DNA of 43,563 nt, from NCBI GenBank assembly GCA_017477205.1, contig JAFUXE010000018.1, forward strand, positions 1 to 43,563, read 5' to 3'. Source of the DNA: Alloprevotella sp. (lineage in GTDB: Bacteria; Bacteroidota; Bacteroidia; Bacteroidales; Bacteroidaceae). How positions within the stretch are numbered: the first letter of the stretch is position 1; each line of letters begins with the position of its first letter. Made by a program: the position numbers and the translations under genes. Positions 24,856-34,217 of the stretch are shown piece after piece. The notes under the pieces are model-generated. The model did no database searches. It saw only the letters and a program-made list of their open reading frames with translations, and was not told the origin of the DNA.

Positions 24856-24878
24856 ACGCGTGCGCGCACGCGCGTATA
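24856..24878. other. Alternating purine-pyrimidine tract, Z-DNA candidate
   Basis: 23 consecutive bases alternate purine and pyrimidine without a break, mostly CG and TG/CA steps. Inside it 24857-24872 is a perfect 16-bp palindrome. Such sequences can flip to Z-DNA or a cruciform under negative supercoiling. It lies between two divergent promoters, where transcription makes negative supercoils. Confidence 0.7.
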
Positions 24879-24904
24879 GGCCTCCTTGTTCCTCGCGTGG
24901 AAAG

Positions 24905-25055
24905 CATTGCGCTCACCCCGTTCTGAGGTGTGCGCACACCTCGTCCTGAGCTTTGCGCTTACCTCATCCAGAGATGTGCGCACACCTTGACTTGAGCTTT
25001 GCGCTTACCTCGAACATAGCTTTGCGCACACCTCTGCTGGAGGTGTGGCGCGAGG
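24905..25055. repeat. Six degenerate 23-bp tandem repeats
   Basis: Six units of exactly 23 bp run head to tail: 24905-24927, 24928-24950, 24951-24973, 24974-24996, 24997-25019 and 25020-25042, with a partial seventh to 25055. Each starts with a TTGCGC or TGTGCGC core, continues CACCTC or TACCTC, then a variable 4-6 bp and ends near GAG. AGGTGTGCGCACACCT at 24926-24941 is a perfect palindrome. Units alternate between GTGCGCACACCT and TTGCGCTTACCT types. The block ends 49 bp before the -33 box of the ribosomal promoter. It is not a CRISPR: units abut and have no unique spacers. Confidence 0.85.
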
Positions 25056-25103
25056 TTATATGTGGGGGTGCGCATTTTGTTTTGCAAAAAAAGCCGCTGA
25101 AAC

Positions 25104-25134
25104 TTTGTCAGTTAGAAAAAAGGTCGTATCTTTG
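25104..25134 (+). promoter_or_regulatory. Promoter of the ribosomal superoperon
   Basis: TTTG (25104-25107), 19 bp, TATCTTTG (25127-25134): an exact consensus. The start point should be near 25141. Confidence 0.88.
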
Positions 25135-25140
25135 CAGCCG

Positions 25141-25294
25141 CAAAAGTAGGAAACGTAAGATAACTGCTTTATTTTAACGGTTTTAGGCCGTGGTTGCCGA
25201 AAGGCAACGGTGCGCCCCACTTCATTCGCTCGCGACGTCTGATTCGGGCTACGCACACAAACAACAAATTTATTCACAAACAAATAAAACTGAA
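25141..25294 (+). promoter_or_regulatory. Long leader of the rplC operon with GNRA hairpin
   Basis: About 150 nt separate the predicted start point from the rplC ATG. GTTGCC (25193-25198) pairs with GGCAAC (25203-25208) around a GAAA tetraloop. A weaker ACGG/CCGT stem (25177-25180/25188-25191) precedes it. The last 45 nt are A-rich and unstructured, as usual ahead of Bacteroidetes starts. A structured leader suggests autoregulation by a ribosomal protein, as L4 does in the E. coli S10 leader; which protein acts here is unknown. Confidence 0.55.
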
Positions 25295-25914
<620 letters not shown>

Positions 25915-25915
<1 letters not shown>

Positions 25916-26544
25916 TGGAAGTTAGCGTATTAAACATTAAAGGAGAAGATACCGGCCGCAAGGTGACCCTTAGCGAGCAGGTTTTCGGCATTGAGCCCAA
26001 TGATCATGCCATCTATCTTGACGTGAAGCGCTATCTTGCAGCACAGCGTCAGGGGACGGCAAAGTCCAAGGAAAGAAGCGAGATGAGCGGCTCTACGCGC
26101 AAGCTCGGACGCCAGAAGGGCGGCGGCGGCGCACGTAGGGGTGACATCAACTCCCCCGTTCTCGTGGGTGGTGCTCGCGTCTTTGGCCCGAAGCCCCGCG
26201 ACTATTCGATTAGTCTCAACAAGAAAGTGAAAGCGCTTGCACGCCGCAGCGCCCTGAGCTACAAGGCACAGGAGAACGCCATCGTCGTTGTGGAGGACTT
26301 TACGTTCGACGCACCCAAGACGAAGCGCTTCCTTGAGGTTGTCAACAACCTGAAGGTGGCCGGCAAGAAGCCCCTCTTCGTGCTGCCCGAGGCAGATGCA
26401 AACGTGTATCGCTCCGCACGTAACCTTCCCCGCACCAAGACCATCCTCGCCGCCAACGTCCACACCTATGGCGTGCTCGACGCAGGCGTGCTGGTGCTCA
26501 CGGAGAGCGCACTGCGCACGGTGGAGGAAATACTAACAAAGTAA
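25915..26544 (+). CDS. rplD: 50S ribosomal protein L4
   Basis: 209 residues from ATG 25915, overlapping the rplC stop (TGATG); a GTG one codon earlier is less likely. The long extended loop ([39 protein letters not shown]) lines the peptide exit tunnel. In E. coli L4 also represses its own S10 operon through the leader, which makes it the first candidate regulator of the leader at 25141-25294. Confidence 0.97.
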
Positions 26545-26563
26545 ATAAACGACCGATACCACT

Positions 26564-26854
26564 ATGGCATACATTATCAAACCCCTCGTCACGGAAAAGA
26601 TGACGAACATCACGGAGAAGCAGAACAAGTTCGGCTTCATCGTGCGTCCGGAAGCCAACAAGCTGGAAATCAAAGCTGAGGTGGAAGCACGGTATAACGT
26701 CAACGTGGTAAGCGTGAACACGATGCGCTACGCAGGAAAGAACAAGAGCCGCTACACGCGTGCCGGTTTGCTGCGCGGTCGTACGAATGCTTACAAAAAG
26801 GCAATTGTCACCCTCAAGGAAGGTGAAACAATAGATTTCTATAGCAATATCTAA
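26564..26854 (+). CDS. rplW: 50S ribosomal protein L23
   Basis: 96 residues, standard size. [34 protein letters not shown] is the conserved N-terminal half. L23 sits at the tunnel exit and docks SRP and trigger factor. It follows rplD by 19 bp and precedes rplB by 5 bp. Confidence 0.96.
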   Translation: MAYIIKPLVTEKMTNITEKQNKFGFIVRPEANKLEIKAEVEARYNVNVVSVNTMRYAGKNKSRYTRAGLLRGRTNAYKKAIVTLKEGETIDFYSNI

Positions 26855-26859
26855 GACAG

Positions 26860-27684
26860 ATGGCAGTACGTAAATTCAAGCCCACTACACCGGGGCAGAG
26901 ACACAAAATTATTGGTACGTTCGAGGAAATTACTGCATCCGTACCAGAAAAATCTCTCGTATGGGGTAAGCGAGCTACTGGCGGCCGTAACAACACCGGT
27001 AAGATGACACAGCGTTATCTCGGTGGCGGCCACAAGAGAAAGTTCCGCTTCATTGACTTCAAACGTGAGAAAGACGGTGTACCCGCAGTCGTGAAGACAA
27101 TCGAATACGATCCGAACCGTTCGGCACGCATCGCCCTGCTCTTCTACGCTGATGGTGAAAAACGTTACATTATCGCTCCGAATGGATTGAAGGTGGGCGA
27201 CCAGCTCATGTCCGGCCCGGATGCTGCACCTGAAGTGGGCAACACGCTTCCCCTGCAGAACATCCCCGTGGGTACGGTGATCCACAACATCGAGCTTCGT
27301 CCCGGACAGGGTGCCCTGCTCGTACGCAGCGCCGGCAACTTCGCACAGCTGACATCCCGTGAGGGCAGCTACTGCGTCATCAAGCTGCCCAGCGGCGAAA
27401 CCCGTAAAATTCTCAGTGCTTGTAAAGCCACGATCGGTAGCGTCGGCAACAGTGACCACGCCCTGGAATCCTCCGGTAAGGCAGGCCGCAGCCGTTGGCT
27501 GGGACGTCGTCCCCACAACCGTGGTGTTGTCATGAACCCGCACGATCACCCGATGGGTGGTGGTGAAGGCCGCCAGAGCGGTGGACACCCGCGTTCACGC
27601 ACGGGCCTCTATGCAAAGGGTCTGAAGACGCGCGCTCCGAAGAAGCAGTCCAACAAGTACATCATCGAGAGACGTAAAAAGTAA
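26860..27684 (+). CDS. rplB: 50S ribosomal protein L2
   Basis: 274 residues. The C-terminal signature [22 protein letters not shown] contains the GGGEGR segment and conserved histidine near the peptidyl-transferase centre, and the N-terminal RNA-binding domain ([24 protein letters not shown]) is complete. L2 is needed for subunit joining. Standard order between rplW and rpsS. Confidence 0.98.
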   Translation: MAVRKFKPTTPGQRHKIIGTFEEITASVPEKSLVWGKRATGGRNNTGKMTQRYLGGGHKRKFRFIDFKREKDGVPAVVKTIEYDPNRSARIALLFYADGEKRYIIAPNGLKVGDQLMSGPDAAPEVGNTLPLQNIPVGTVIHNIELRPGQGALLVRSAGNFAQLTSREGSYCVIKLPSGETRKILSACKATIGSVGNSDHALESSGKAGRSRWLGRRPHNRGVVMNPHDHPMGGGEGRQSGGHPRSRTGLYAKGLKTRAPKKQSNKYIIERRKK

Positions 27685-27710
27685 ACACAAGCACTACTAA
27701 AAATTAAAGT

Positions 27711-27977
27711 ATGAGTCGTTCACTGAAAAAAGGTCCGTACATCGCCGTTTCTTTGGAAAAGAAAGTGCTTGCCATGAACGAAAGCGGCAAGAAGAGCGTT
27801 GTCAAGACTTGGGCACGCGCCTCGATGATTAGCCCTGACTTTGTAGGACATACCATCGCCGTGCACAACGGAAATAAGTTTATACCTGTTTACGTGACCG
27901 AGAACATGGTAGGCCACAAGCTCGGAGAGTTCGCTCCCACGCGCAAGTTCGGCGGCCATGCCGGCAACAAGAAATGA
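27711..27977 (+). CDS. rpsS: 30S ribosomal protein S19
   Basis: 88 residues starting [19 protein letters not shown], with the conserved [19 protein letters not shown] core (here [44 protein letters not shown]). It is a head protein of the 30S subunit contacting S13 and the A-site tRNA. Confidence 0.97.
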   Translation: MSRSLKKGPYIAVSLEKKVLAMNESGKKSVVKTWARASMISPDFVGHTIAVHNGNKFIPVYVTENMVGHKLGEFAPTRKFGGHAGNKK

Positions 27978-28018
27978 CAGGCAAAGAGATTCAATCCAGA
28001 AAAAAGTTAAAATCAATA

Positions 28019-28417
28019 ATGGGAGCAAGAAAAAGAATTGCGGCTGAAAAACGTAAAGAAGCCCGAAAGACCCAATATTTCGCAAAACTGCGGAATGTTC
28101 CCTCTTCGCCTCGCAAGATGCGCTATGTCGCTGACCTCATCCGCGGCATGGAAGTGAATCGCGCTCTCGGCACGCTCCGCTTCTCCAAGAAGGCAGCGTC
28201 TGAAGACCTCGAAAAGCTCCTCCGCTCCGCAATCGCAAACTGGGAGCAGAAGAACGACCGGAAGGCCGAAGAAGGAGAACTCTATGTAACAACAATCTTC
28301 GTTGACGAAGGCGCAACACTGAAGCGCATGCGTCCCGCCCCCCAGGGCCGTGGATACCGCATCCGCAAGCGTTCCAACCACGTCACGATTCATGTCGGAA
28401 CCTTAACTAAAGACTAA
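28019..28417 (+). CDS. rplV: 50S ribosomal protein L22
   Basis: 132 residues from ATG 28019 ([20 protein letters not shown]), the start used by Bacteroidetes L22. An in-frame ATG at 27974 overlaps the rpsS stop and would add 15 residues not typical of the family. The tunnel-lining hairpin region [27 protein letters not shown] is intact. Confidence 0.93.
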   Translation: MGARKRIAAEKRKEARKTQYFAKLRNVPSSPRKMRYVADLIRGMEVNRALGTLRFSKKAASEDLEKLLRSAIANWEQKNDRKAEEGELYVTTIFVDEGATLKRMRPAPQGRGYRIRKRSNHVTIHVGTLTKD

Positions 28418-28423
28418 GCAAGT

Positions 28424-29158
28424 ATGGGACAGAAAGTAAATCCGATAAGCAACCGCTTGGGCATCGTTCGCAGCTGGGATTCCAACTGGTTCGGTGGTAA
28501 GGACTTTGGCGCAAACATCGTCGAGGACAAGAAAATCCGTACTTACCTTAACGCTCGTCTCGCAAAAGCAAGTGTTTCGCGAATCGTCATCGAGCGCACG
28601 CCCAAACTGATTACGATTACCGTATGCACGGCACGCCCGGGCATCATCATCGGCAAGGGCGGACAGGAAGTCGACAAACTTAAGGAAGAACTTAAGAAGA
28701 TTACCGACAAGGACGTACAGATCAACATCTACGAAGTGAAGAAGCCCGATCTTGATGCAAACATTGTGGCCAACAGCATCGCTCGCCAGATCGAAGGCAA
28801 AATCGCATATCGTCGTGCCATTAAGATGGCCATCGCAAATGCCATGCGCATGGGTGCCGAAGGCATAAAGGTGCAGATTTCCGGACGTATCAACGGCGCA
28901 GAAATCGCACGCAGCGAAATGTTCAAGGAAGGACGCACGCCGCTGCACACCTTCCGTGCAGACATTGACTACTGCCTGGCAGAAGCCCTCACGAAAGTGG
29001 GTCTTCTCGGTATCAAAGTGTGGATTTGCCGCGGTGAAGTCTATGGAAAGCGCGACCTCACGCCCAACTTCTCACAGGAGAAGGAAGGAGGACGTCGTGA
29101 CTTCGGAGATCGCCGTGACCGCCGTCGCTTCCGTGGCAACCGTAACAACAACCGTTAA
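28424..29158 (+). CDS. rpsC: 30S ribosomal protein S3
   Basis: 244 residues. A KH domain with [18 protein letters not shown] is followed by the S3 C-terminal domain ([25 protein letters not shown]-like segment [16 protein letters not shown]). The end is an R/N/D-rich tail ([17 protein letters not shown]), common in this phylum. It lies at the mRNA entry site of the 30S subunit. Confidence 0.97.
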   Translation: MGQKVNPISNRLGIVRSWDSNWFGGKDFGANIVEDKKIRTYLNARLAKASVSRIVIERTPKLITITVCTARPGIIIGKGGQEVDKLKEELKKITDKDVQINIYEVKKPDLDANIVANSIARQIEGKIAYRRAIKMAIANAMRMGAEGIKVQISGRINGAEIARSEMFKEGRTPLHTFRADIDYCLAEALTKVGLLGIKVWICRGEVYGKRDLTPNFSQEKEGGRRDFGDRRDRRRFRGNRNNNR

Positions 29159-29172
29159 TTACACAGAGCATT

Positions 29173-29598
29173 ATGTTACAACCGAAAAGAACAAAATACC
29201 GCAGACCGCAAAAGGGTCGCTGTAAAGGTAATGCGCAGCGTGGCAATCAGCTTGCGTTCGGTAGCTTCGGAATCAAGAGCTTGGATACGCACTGGCTTAC
29301 AGGCCGCCAGATTGAGGCCGCCCGTGTTGCTATGACGCGCTATATGCAACGTGAGGGACAAAGCTGGATTCGCGTGTTCCCGGACAAACCCATCACGAAG
29401 AAGCCTGCTGACGTCCGAATGGGTAAAGGTAAGGGTGACCCCGTAGGTTACGTGTTCCCCATCACGCCCGGACGTATCATCTTTGAAATTGAAGGCGTAC
29501 CGTTCGAAGTGGCAAAGGAAGCTCTCCGCCTCGCAGCCCAGAAACTCCCTGTCACCACGAAGTTCGTCGTAAGACATGACTACGATAAAAACGCTTGA
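29173..29598 (+). CDS. rplP: 50S ribosomal protein L16
   Basis: 141 residues beginning [20 protein letters not shown]. The arginine-rich RNA-binding start and [25 protein letters not shown] are diagnostic. It supports A-site tRNA placement. Confidence 0.96.
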   Translation: MLQPKRTKYRRPQKGRCKGNAQRGNQLAFGSFGIKSLDTHWLTGRQIEAARVAMTRYMQREGQSWIRVFPDKPITKKPADVRMGKGKGDPVGYVFPITPGRIIFEIEGVPFEVAKEALRLAAQKLPVTTKFVVRHDYDKNA

Positions 29599-29600
29599 TT

Positions 29601-29798
29601 ATGAAAATAGCAGAAATTCGAAATATTCCCGTTGCCGAGCTTCAGGAGAAGCTTGAGACGGAGGTTGCAAACTACGAGCAGATGCTCCTTAACCACAGCG
29701 TTGCCCCCCTGGCAAACAGTGCACAGATTAAGGACGCCCGCCGTACCATTGCCCGAATCAAGACTGTTCTTCGTGAGAACGAACTTAACAATAAATGA
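29601..29798 (+). CDS. rpmC: 50S ribosomal protein L29
   Basis: 65 residues from ATG 29601, two bases after the rplP stop. Two-helix protein with [19 protein letters not shown] and [16 protein letters not shown]. It binds near the exit tunnel with L23. Confidence 0.93.
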   Translation: MKIAEIRNIPVAELQEKLETEVANYEQMLLNHSVAPLANSAQIKDARRTIARIKTVLRENELNNK

Positions 29799-29806
29799 TC
29801 GTCACG

Positions 29807-30064
29807 ATGGAAGAAAGAAATTTAAGAAAGACAAGACAAGGTGTTGTGGTCAGCAACAAGATGGACAAGACGATCGTTGTTGCCACCAAGTTCAAGGAGA
29901 AACACCCCATTTATGGTAAATTCGTCTCCAAGACGAAGAAGTACTATGCTCACGACGAAAAGAACGATTGCAATCCCGGCGATACGGTTCTCATCATGGA
30001 AACCCGCCCCTTGAGCAAGATGAAGCGTTGGAGAGTAGTAAGAATCGTAGAAAGAGCTAAGTAA
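29807..30064 (+). CDS. rpsQ: 30S ribosomal protein S17
   Basis: 85 residues from ATG 29807 ([25 protein letters not shown]), the conserved start. An ATG at 29795 overlapping the rpmC stop is in frame and would add four residues. OB-fold with [20 protein letters not shown]; primary 16S rRNA binder. Confidence 0.93.
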   Translation: MEERNLRKTRQGVVVSNKMDKTIVVATKFKEKHPIYGKFVSKTKKYYAHDEKNDCNPGDTVLIMETRPLSKMKRWRVVRIVERAK

Positions 30065-30066
30065 TT

Positions 30067-30432
30067 ATGATACAAGTCGAAACTAAACTGAATGTAGCAG
30101 ATAACAGCGGCGCTCGCGAAGCTGTCTGCATACGCGTTCTCGGCGGTACGCGCCGTCGCTACGCCTCTGTGGGAGACGTCATTGTGGTAGCTTGCCACAA
30201 CATCGTTCCTTCCAGCGACCTCAAGAAAGGGGCTGTTTCTAAGGCTTTAATCGTAAGAACGAAGAAGGAAATCCGTCGTCCCGACGGTTCCTACATCCGT
30301 TTCGATGACAATGCTTGCGTTCTTTTGAACAACGCCGGTGAACTTCGCGGCAGCCGTATCTTCGGCCCCGTGGCCCGCGAACTTCGTGCCACAAACATGA
30401 AGGTGGTTTCACTCGCACCTGAAGTTCTCTAA
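30067..30432 (+). CDS. rplN: 50S ribosomal protein L14
   Basis: 121 residues. [27 protein letters not shown] is the hallmark start and [13 protein letters not shown] the hallmark end. It forms part of the intersubunit bridge with 16S rRNA. Confidence 0.97.
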   Translation: MIQVETKLNVADNSGAREAVCIRVLGGTRRRYASVGDVIVVACHNIVPSSDLKKGAVSKALIVRTKKEIRRPDGSYIRFDDNACVLLNNAGELRGSRIFGPVARELRATNMKVVSLAPEVL

Positions 30433-30457
30433 CAATCAAGTAAACCGAAGAAACACA

Positions 30458-30778
30458 ATGAGTAAGTTACATATCAAGAAAGGCGACACCGTGTATGTGA
30501 ATGCCGGCGAGGACAAGGGCAAGACCGGAAAGGTGCTCCGCGTCATCGTTGACAAGCAGCGTGCGGTAGTGGAAGGCGTGAACATCGTCTCCAAGAGCCA
30601 GAAACCCAGTGCGAAGAACCCGCAGGGGGGTATCATGAAGGTTGAGGCTCCCGTTCATATTTCCAATCTGAACGTGGTAGACCCCAAGACAGGAAAACCG
30701 ACGCGTATCGGACGCCGCAGAAACGAAGCCGGCAAACTCGTCCGCTATGCTAAAAAATCAGGAGAGGAGATTAAGTAA
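30458..30778 (+). CDS. rplX: 50S ribosomal protein L24
   Basis: 106 residues. KOW motif near the N-terminus ([24 protein letters not shown]) and the conserved [20 protein letters not shown]. Its stop and the rplE start share a base (TAATG), indicating coupling. Confidence 0.96.
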   Translation: MSKLHIKKGDTVYVNAGEDKGKTGKVLRVIVDKQRAVVEGVNIVSKSQKPSAKNPQGGIMKVEAPVHISNLNVVDPKTGKPTRIGRRRNEAGKLVRYAKKSGEEIK

Positions 30779-31335
30779 TGGCCAATACAGCAAGTCTTAA
30801 GAACGAGTACAAGGAGCGCATCGCTCCCGCGCTCATGAAGCAGTTCAACTACACTTCAACGATGCAGATACCCCGTCTGCAGAAGATCGTGCTGAACGAA
30901 GGTCTGGGCATTGCGACTGCCGACAAGAAGATTGTGGACGTCGCCGTGAACGAACTGACCACCATCACCGGCCAGAAAGCAGTATCCACGGTTTCCAAGA
31001 AGGATATCGCACAGTTCAAGCTGCGTAAGAAGATGCCCATCGGTGCGATGGTGACGCTTCGCGGCGAGCGCATGTACGAATTCCTTGAGCGCCTGGTGCG
31101 TGTCGCCCTTCCCCGTATTCGCGACTTCAAGGGCATCGAAAGCAAGTTTGACGGTCGTGGAAACTATACGCTGGGTATTCAGGAACAGATCATCTTCCCC
31201 GAAATCAACATCGATACCGTTGAGCGCATGACGGGTATGAACATCACGTTCGTAACGACAGCTCCCACGGACGAGGAGGGATATGCACTCCTGAAGGAAT
31301 TCGGCCTTCCGTTTAAGAACGCTAAAAACAATTAA
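30778..31335 (+). CDS. rplE: 50S ribosomal protein L5
   Basis: 185 residues. [42 protein letters not shown] and [15 protein letters not shown] are the family blocks. It anchors 5S rRNA in the central protuberance. Confidence 0.97.
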   Translation: MANTASLKNEYKERIAPALMKQFNYTSTMQIPRLQKIVLNEGLGIATADKKIVDVAVNELTTITGQKAVSTVSKKDIAQFKLRKKMPIGAMVTLRGERMYEFLERLVRVALPRIRDFKGIESKFDGRGNYTLGIQEQIIFPEINIDTVERMTGMNITFVTTAPTDEEGYALLKEFGLPFKNAKNN

Positions 31336-31341
31336 TTCGCT

Positions 31342-31644
31342 ATGGCAAAAGAATCTATGAAGGCCCGCGAGGTAAAGCGTGCCAAGTTAGTAGCCAAGTA
31401 TGCAGCAAAGCGTGCGGCACTGAAAGAGATTGTGAACCATTCCGAGGATCCCGCTGAGGCTTACGAGGCAGCTCGCAAGCTCCAGAAGATACCCCGCAAT
31501 GCCAATCCCATCCGCCTCCACAACCGCTGCAAGGTGACGGGACGTCCGAAGGGTTATATCCGCATGTTCGGCCTTTCCCGTATCCAGTTCCGCGAAATGG
31601 CATCTTCGGGTCTCATCCCCGGCGTAAGGAAAGCCAGCTGGTAA
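31342..31644 (+). CDS. rpsN: 30S ribosomal protein S14, zinc-free form
   Basis: 100 residues, the long C-minus type: no CxxC pairs, only one cysteine ([13 protein letters not shown]). [28 protein letters not shown] and [18 protein letters not shown] are conserved. About ten residues longer than typical Bacteroides S14 owing to the loop [18 protein letters not shown]. Confidence 0.96.
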   Translation: MAKESMKAREVKRAKLVAKYAAKRAALKEIVNHSEDPAEAYEAARKLQKIPRNANPIRLHNRCKVTGRPKGYIRMFGLSRIQFREMASSGLIPGVRKASW

Positions 31645-31670
31645 GCATCCATCTTTATCTTTTAATATTG

Positions 31671-31685
31671 TCGGGGCAGTCCCGA
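31671..31685 (+). promoter_or_regulatory. Small hairpin between rpsN and rpsH
   Basis: TCGGG (31671-31675) pairs with CCCGA (31681-31685) in the 63-bp gap, the longest gap in this part of the operon. In E. coli S8 represses the spc operon at an RNA site near rplE; whether this stem acts similarly is unknown. Confidence 0.3.
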
Positions 31686-31707
31686 TTAATTAAACAACAA
31701 CAAACAA

Positions 31708-32103
31708 ATGACAGATCCTATTGCAGATTATCTGACGCGGCTTCGTAACGCCATCATGGCGCATCACCGCGTGGTTGAGGTTCCTGCATCCAATCTCAAG
31801 AAGGACATCACGAAAATCCTTTTTGAAAAGGGCTACATCCTCAACTACAAGTTCGAAGAAGACGGACCGCAGGGGACAATCAAAATCGCTCTTAAGTATG
31901 ACCCTCAGACGAAGGTCAATGCCATCAAGAGCCTGAAGCGCGTTTCGCGTCCGGGTATGCGTAAGTACACCGGCTACCGCGAGATGCCGCGCGTAATTAA
32001 CGGACTGGGCATCGCTATCGTGTCCACGTCCAAAGGTGTAATGACAGACAAAGAGGCTTCCGTTGAGAAAGTCGGCGGCGAGGTGCTTTGCTACGTTTAT
32101 TAA
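31708..32103 (+). CDS. rpsH: 30S ribosomal protein S8
   Basis: 131 residues. MTDPIADYLTRLRNAIMAHHRVVEVPASNLKKDI and the C-terminal GIAIVSTSKGVMTDKEA...GGEVLCYVY are diagnostic. It is a primary binder of the 16S central domain and, in E. coli, the spc operon repressor. Confidence 0.97.
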   Translation: MTDPIADYLTRLRNAIMAHHRVVEVPASNLKKDITKILFEKGYILNYKFEEDGPQGTIKIALKYDPQTKVNAIKSLKRVSRPGMRKYTGYREMPRVINGLGIAIVSTSKGVMTDKEASVEKVGGEVLCYVY

Positions 32104-32120
32104 TTTAAGGAGGAATACAA

Positions 32121-32690
32121 ATGTCTCGAATAGGTAAATTGCCGATTAACATTCCCGCTGGTGTCACGGTTGACATCAAGGATAATGTAGTGACCGTGAA
32201 AGGTCCGAAGGGTGAGCTTTCTCAGACGGTAGATCCTTCTATTAAGGTTTCCCTTGAAGACGGTCATCTCCATTTCACGATTGACGAGGAGAACACCGCC
32301 GTTGAACAGAAGCAGAAGCAGGCATTCCATGGCCTCTACCGCTCGCTCGTCAACAACATGGTTGTAGGCGTAAGCGAAGGTTTCAAGAAGGAAATGGAAC
32401 TTGTCGGCGTCGGTTATCGTGTTTCCAATCAGGGCAACTTGATTGAGTTCACGCTGGGATATACGCACCCCATCTACATCCAGCTTCCGAAGGAAGTCAA
32501 GGTTGAGACGAAGACGGAGCGTAACAAGAACCCCTATATCTGTTTGGAGTCCTGCGATAAGCAGTTGCTGGGTCTCGTATGTGCAAAGATCCGTTCTTTC
32601 CGCAAGCCTGAGCCTTATAAGGGTAAGGGTATCCTCTATCTCGGAGAACAGATCCGTCGTAAGAGCGGTAAGGCTGCAGGTGCTAAGTAA
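32121..32690 (+). CDS. rplF: 50S ribosomal protein L6
   Basis: 189 residues. MSRIGKLPINIPAGVTV opens the first of two similar domains; the second ends with KPEPYKGKGILYLGEQIRRKSGKAAG. A clear purine-rich AAGGAGGAA lies 6-14 nt before the ATG, unusual in this phylum, where Shine-Dalgarno sites are generally weak. Confidence 0.97.
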   Translation: MSRIGKLPINIPAGVTVDIKDNVVTVKGPKGELSQTVDPSIKVSLEDGHLHFTIDEENTAVEQKQKQAFHGLYRSLVNNMVVGVSEGFKKEMELVGVGYRVSNQGNLIEFTLGYTHPIYIQLPKEVKVETKTERNKNPYICLESCDKQLLGLVCAKIRSFRKPEPYKGKGILYLGEQIRRKSGKAAGAK

Positions 32691-32708
32691 TTTTAATGGA
32701 GAGAAGTT

Positions 32709-33053
32709 ATGACAACAAGAAAAGAACAACGTCGCATTAAGATTAAATTCCGAGTTCGTAACAAGGTTTTCGGAACAGCAGCACGTCCTCGTATGACCGT
32801 GTTCCGCAGTAACAAGCAGATATACGTTCAGATTATTGACGATGATGCCGCTAAAACTCTGGTGAGCGCTTCTTCCCTGGGCATGGAAGCTATGCCTAAG
32901 AAGGAACAGGCCGCCAAGGTCGGTGAAGCTATTGCAGCCAAAGCCGTAGCCGCAGGGATAACCGCAGTCGTCTTTGACAGAAACGGATATCTTTTCCACG
33001 GTCGAGTAAAAGAAGTAGCAGATGGTGCCCGTAAAGGCGGACTAAATTTCTAA
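32709..33053 (+). CDS. rplR: 50S ribosomal protein L18
   Basis: 114 residues. [37 protein letters not shown] and [22 protein letters not shown] are conserved. Binds 5S rRNA together with L5. Confidence 0.96.
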   Translation: MTTRKEQRRIKIKFRVRNKVFGTAARPRMTVFRSNKQIYVQIIDDDAAKTLVSASSLGMEAMPKKEQAAKVGEAIAAKAVAAGITAVVFDRNGYLFHGRVKEVADGARKGGLNF

Positions 33054-33057
33054 GATT

Positions 33058-33564
33058 ATGGCAAACAGAATAAATGTAAATAGCGAAGAGTTAAAAGATA
33101 GACTGGTTGCTATCAATCGCACCACGAAGGTGACAAAGGGTGGTCGTACGTTTACTTTCGCCGCTATTGTTGTAGTGGGTGATGGTAAGGGCGTCATCGG
33201 ATATGGCCTTGGAAAGGCCGGTGAAGTCACCGCTGCTATTGCAAAGGGCGTGGAAGCCGCCAAGAAGAATCTTGTGCAGGTTCCCGTCTTGAAAGGTACG
33301 CTTCCTCATGAGACGGCAGCTCGCTATGGCGGTGCTGAGGTCCTGCTTCGTCCCGCCTCCGAGGGTACTGGAGTTGTGGCCGGTGGTGCCATGCGTGCAG
33401 TACTGGAGAGCGTTGGCGTGAAGGACGTACTGGCAAAGTCCAAAGGTTCTTCCAACCCCCACAACCTGGTAAAGGCCACCATTGAGGCTCTTGCAAACAT
33501 GCGCGACGCCCGTATGGTTGCCCACCAGCGTGGTATTTCTATGGAAAAAGTATTCAGAGGTTAA
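33058..33564 (+). CDS. rpsE: 30S ribosomal protein S5
   Basis: 168 residues. [37 protein letters not shown] is the S5 dsRNA-binding domain, and [37 protein letters not shown] the C-terminal half. It contributes to decoding fidelity and mRNA unwinding. Confidence 0.97.
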   Translation: MANRINVNSEELKDRLVAINRTTKVTKGGRTFTFAAIVVVGDGKGVIGYGLGKAGEVTAAIAKGVEAAKKNLVQVPVLKGTLPHETAARYGGAEVLLRPASEGTGVVAGGAMRAVLESVGVKDVLAKSKGSSNPHNLVKATIEALANMRDARMVAHQRGISMEKVFRG

Positions 33565-33576
33565 AGAGAGACGACT

Positions 33577-33753
33577 ATGGCAACAATAAAAGTAAAGCAG
33601 ACGAAGAGCCGTATCGGTGCTCCCAAGGATCAGAAGCGTACGCTTGACGCAATGGGCCTGACAAAAATGAATCGTGTGGTTGAGTTGGAGGACAATCCTG
33701 TCACTCAGGGCATGATTCGTAAGGTTCGTCACTTGGTAACAGTCGTTGAATAA
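33577..33753 (+). CDS. rpmD: 50S ribosomal protein L30
   Basis: 58 residues (ATG 33577 to TAA 33751-33753). It reads MATIKVKQTKSRIGAPKDQK, then RTLDAMGLTKMNRVVELEDN and PVTQGMIRKVRHLVTVVE, the complete L30 fold. It lies in the expected place between rpsE and rplO. Confidence 0.95.
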   Translation: MATIKVKQTKSRIGAPKDQKRTLDAMGLTKMNRVVELEDNPVTQGMIRKVRHLVTVVE

Positions 33754-33768
33754 TAAAACGTATAAGTC

Positions 33769-34215
33769 ATGAAATTGCATACACTTAAACCCGCCGCAGG
33801 TTCCACTCATCACGACAGACGTATCGGCCGTGGTCCCGGTTCGGGACTCGGAGGAACTTCAACCCGCGGTCACAAGGGTGCAAAGGCTCGTTCCGGCTAC
33901 CACAAGAAGGTAGGCTTCGAGGGCGGTCAGATGCCGCTTCAGCGTCGTCTGCCAAAGTTCGGCTTCAAAAACATCAATCGTGTTGAATACAAGGCCATCA
34001 ACCTTTCCACGCTTCAGGGTCTCGCTGAGACCAAGAATCTGGAGAAGATTGGCCGCGAGGAGTTGATTGCTGCTGGCTTCATCTCTTCCAAGCACTTGGT
34101 GAAAATTTTGGGTAACGGCGAACTGAAAGTTAAGCTGACAGTTGAGGCCAACGCATTCTCGAAGTCTGCGGAAGCCGCTATTCTGGCACTTGGCGGTACA
34201 GCTACTAAAATTTAA
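33769..34215 (+). CDS. rplO: 50S ribosomal protein L15
   Basis: 148 residues. The glycine/arginine-rich start (HHDRRIGRGPGSGLGGTSTRGHKGAKARSG) and the globular C-terminus are typical. Late 50S assembly protein. Its stop is 2 bp before secY. Confidence 0.97.
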   Translation: MKLHTLKPAAGSTHHDRRIGRGPGSGLGGTSTRGHKGAKARSGYHKKVGFEGGQMPLQRRLPKFGFKNINRVEYKAINLSTLQGLAETKNLEKIGREELIAAGFISSKHLVKILGNGELKVKLTVEANAFSKSAEAAILALGGTATKI

Positions 34216-34217
34216 TT

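Noticed and set aside
24905..25055. CRISPR array
   Set aside because: Repeats are 23 bp, abut directly, diverge internally and have no unique spacers or cas genes nearby.
27974..28018. Longer rplV start overlapping rpsS
   Set aside because: The extra 15 residues do not resemble L22; the MGARKR start at 28019 matches the family.
31663..31670. Internal promoter (TAATATTG) before rpsH
   Set aside because: One mismatch in the -7 box and no acceptable -33 box at 19-21 bp.
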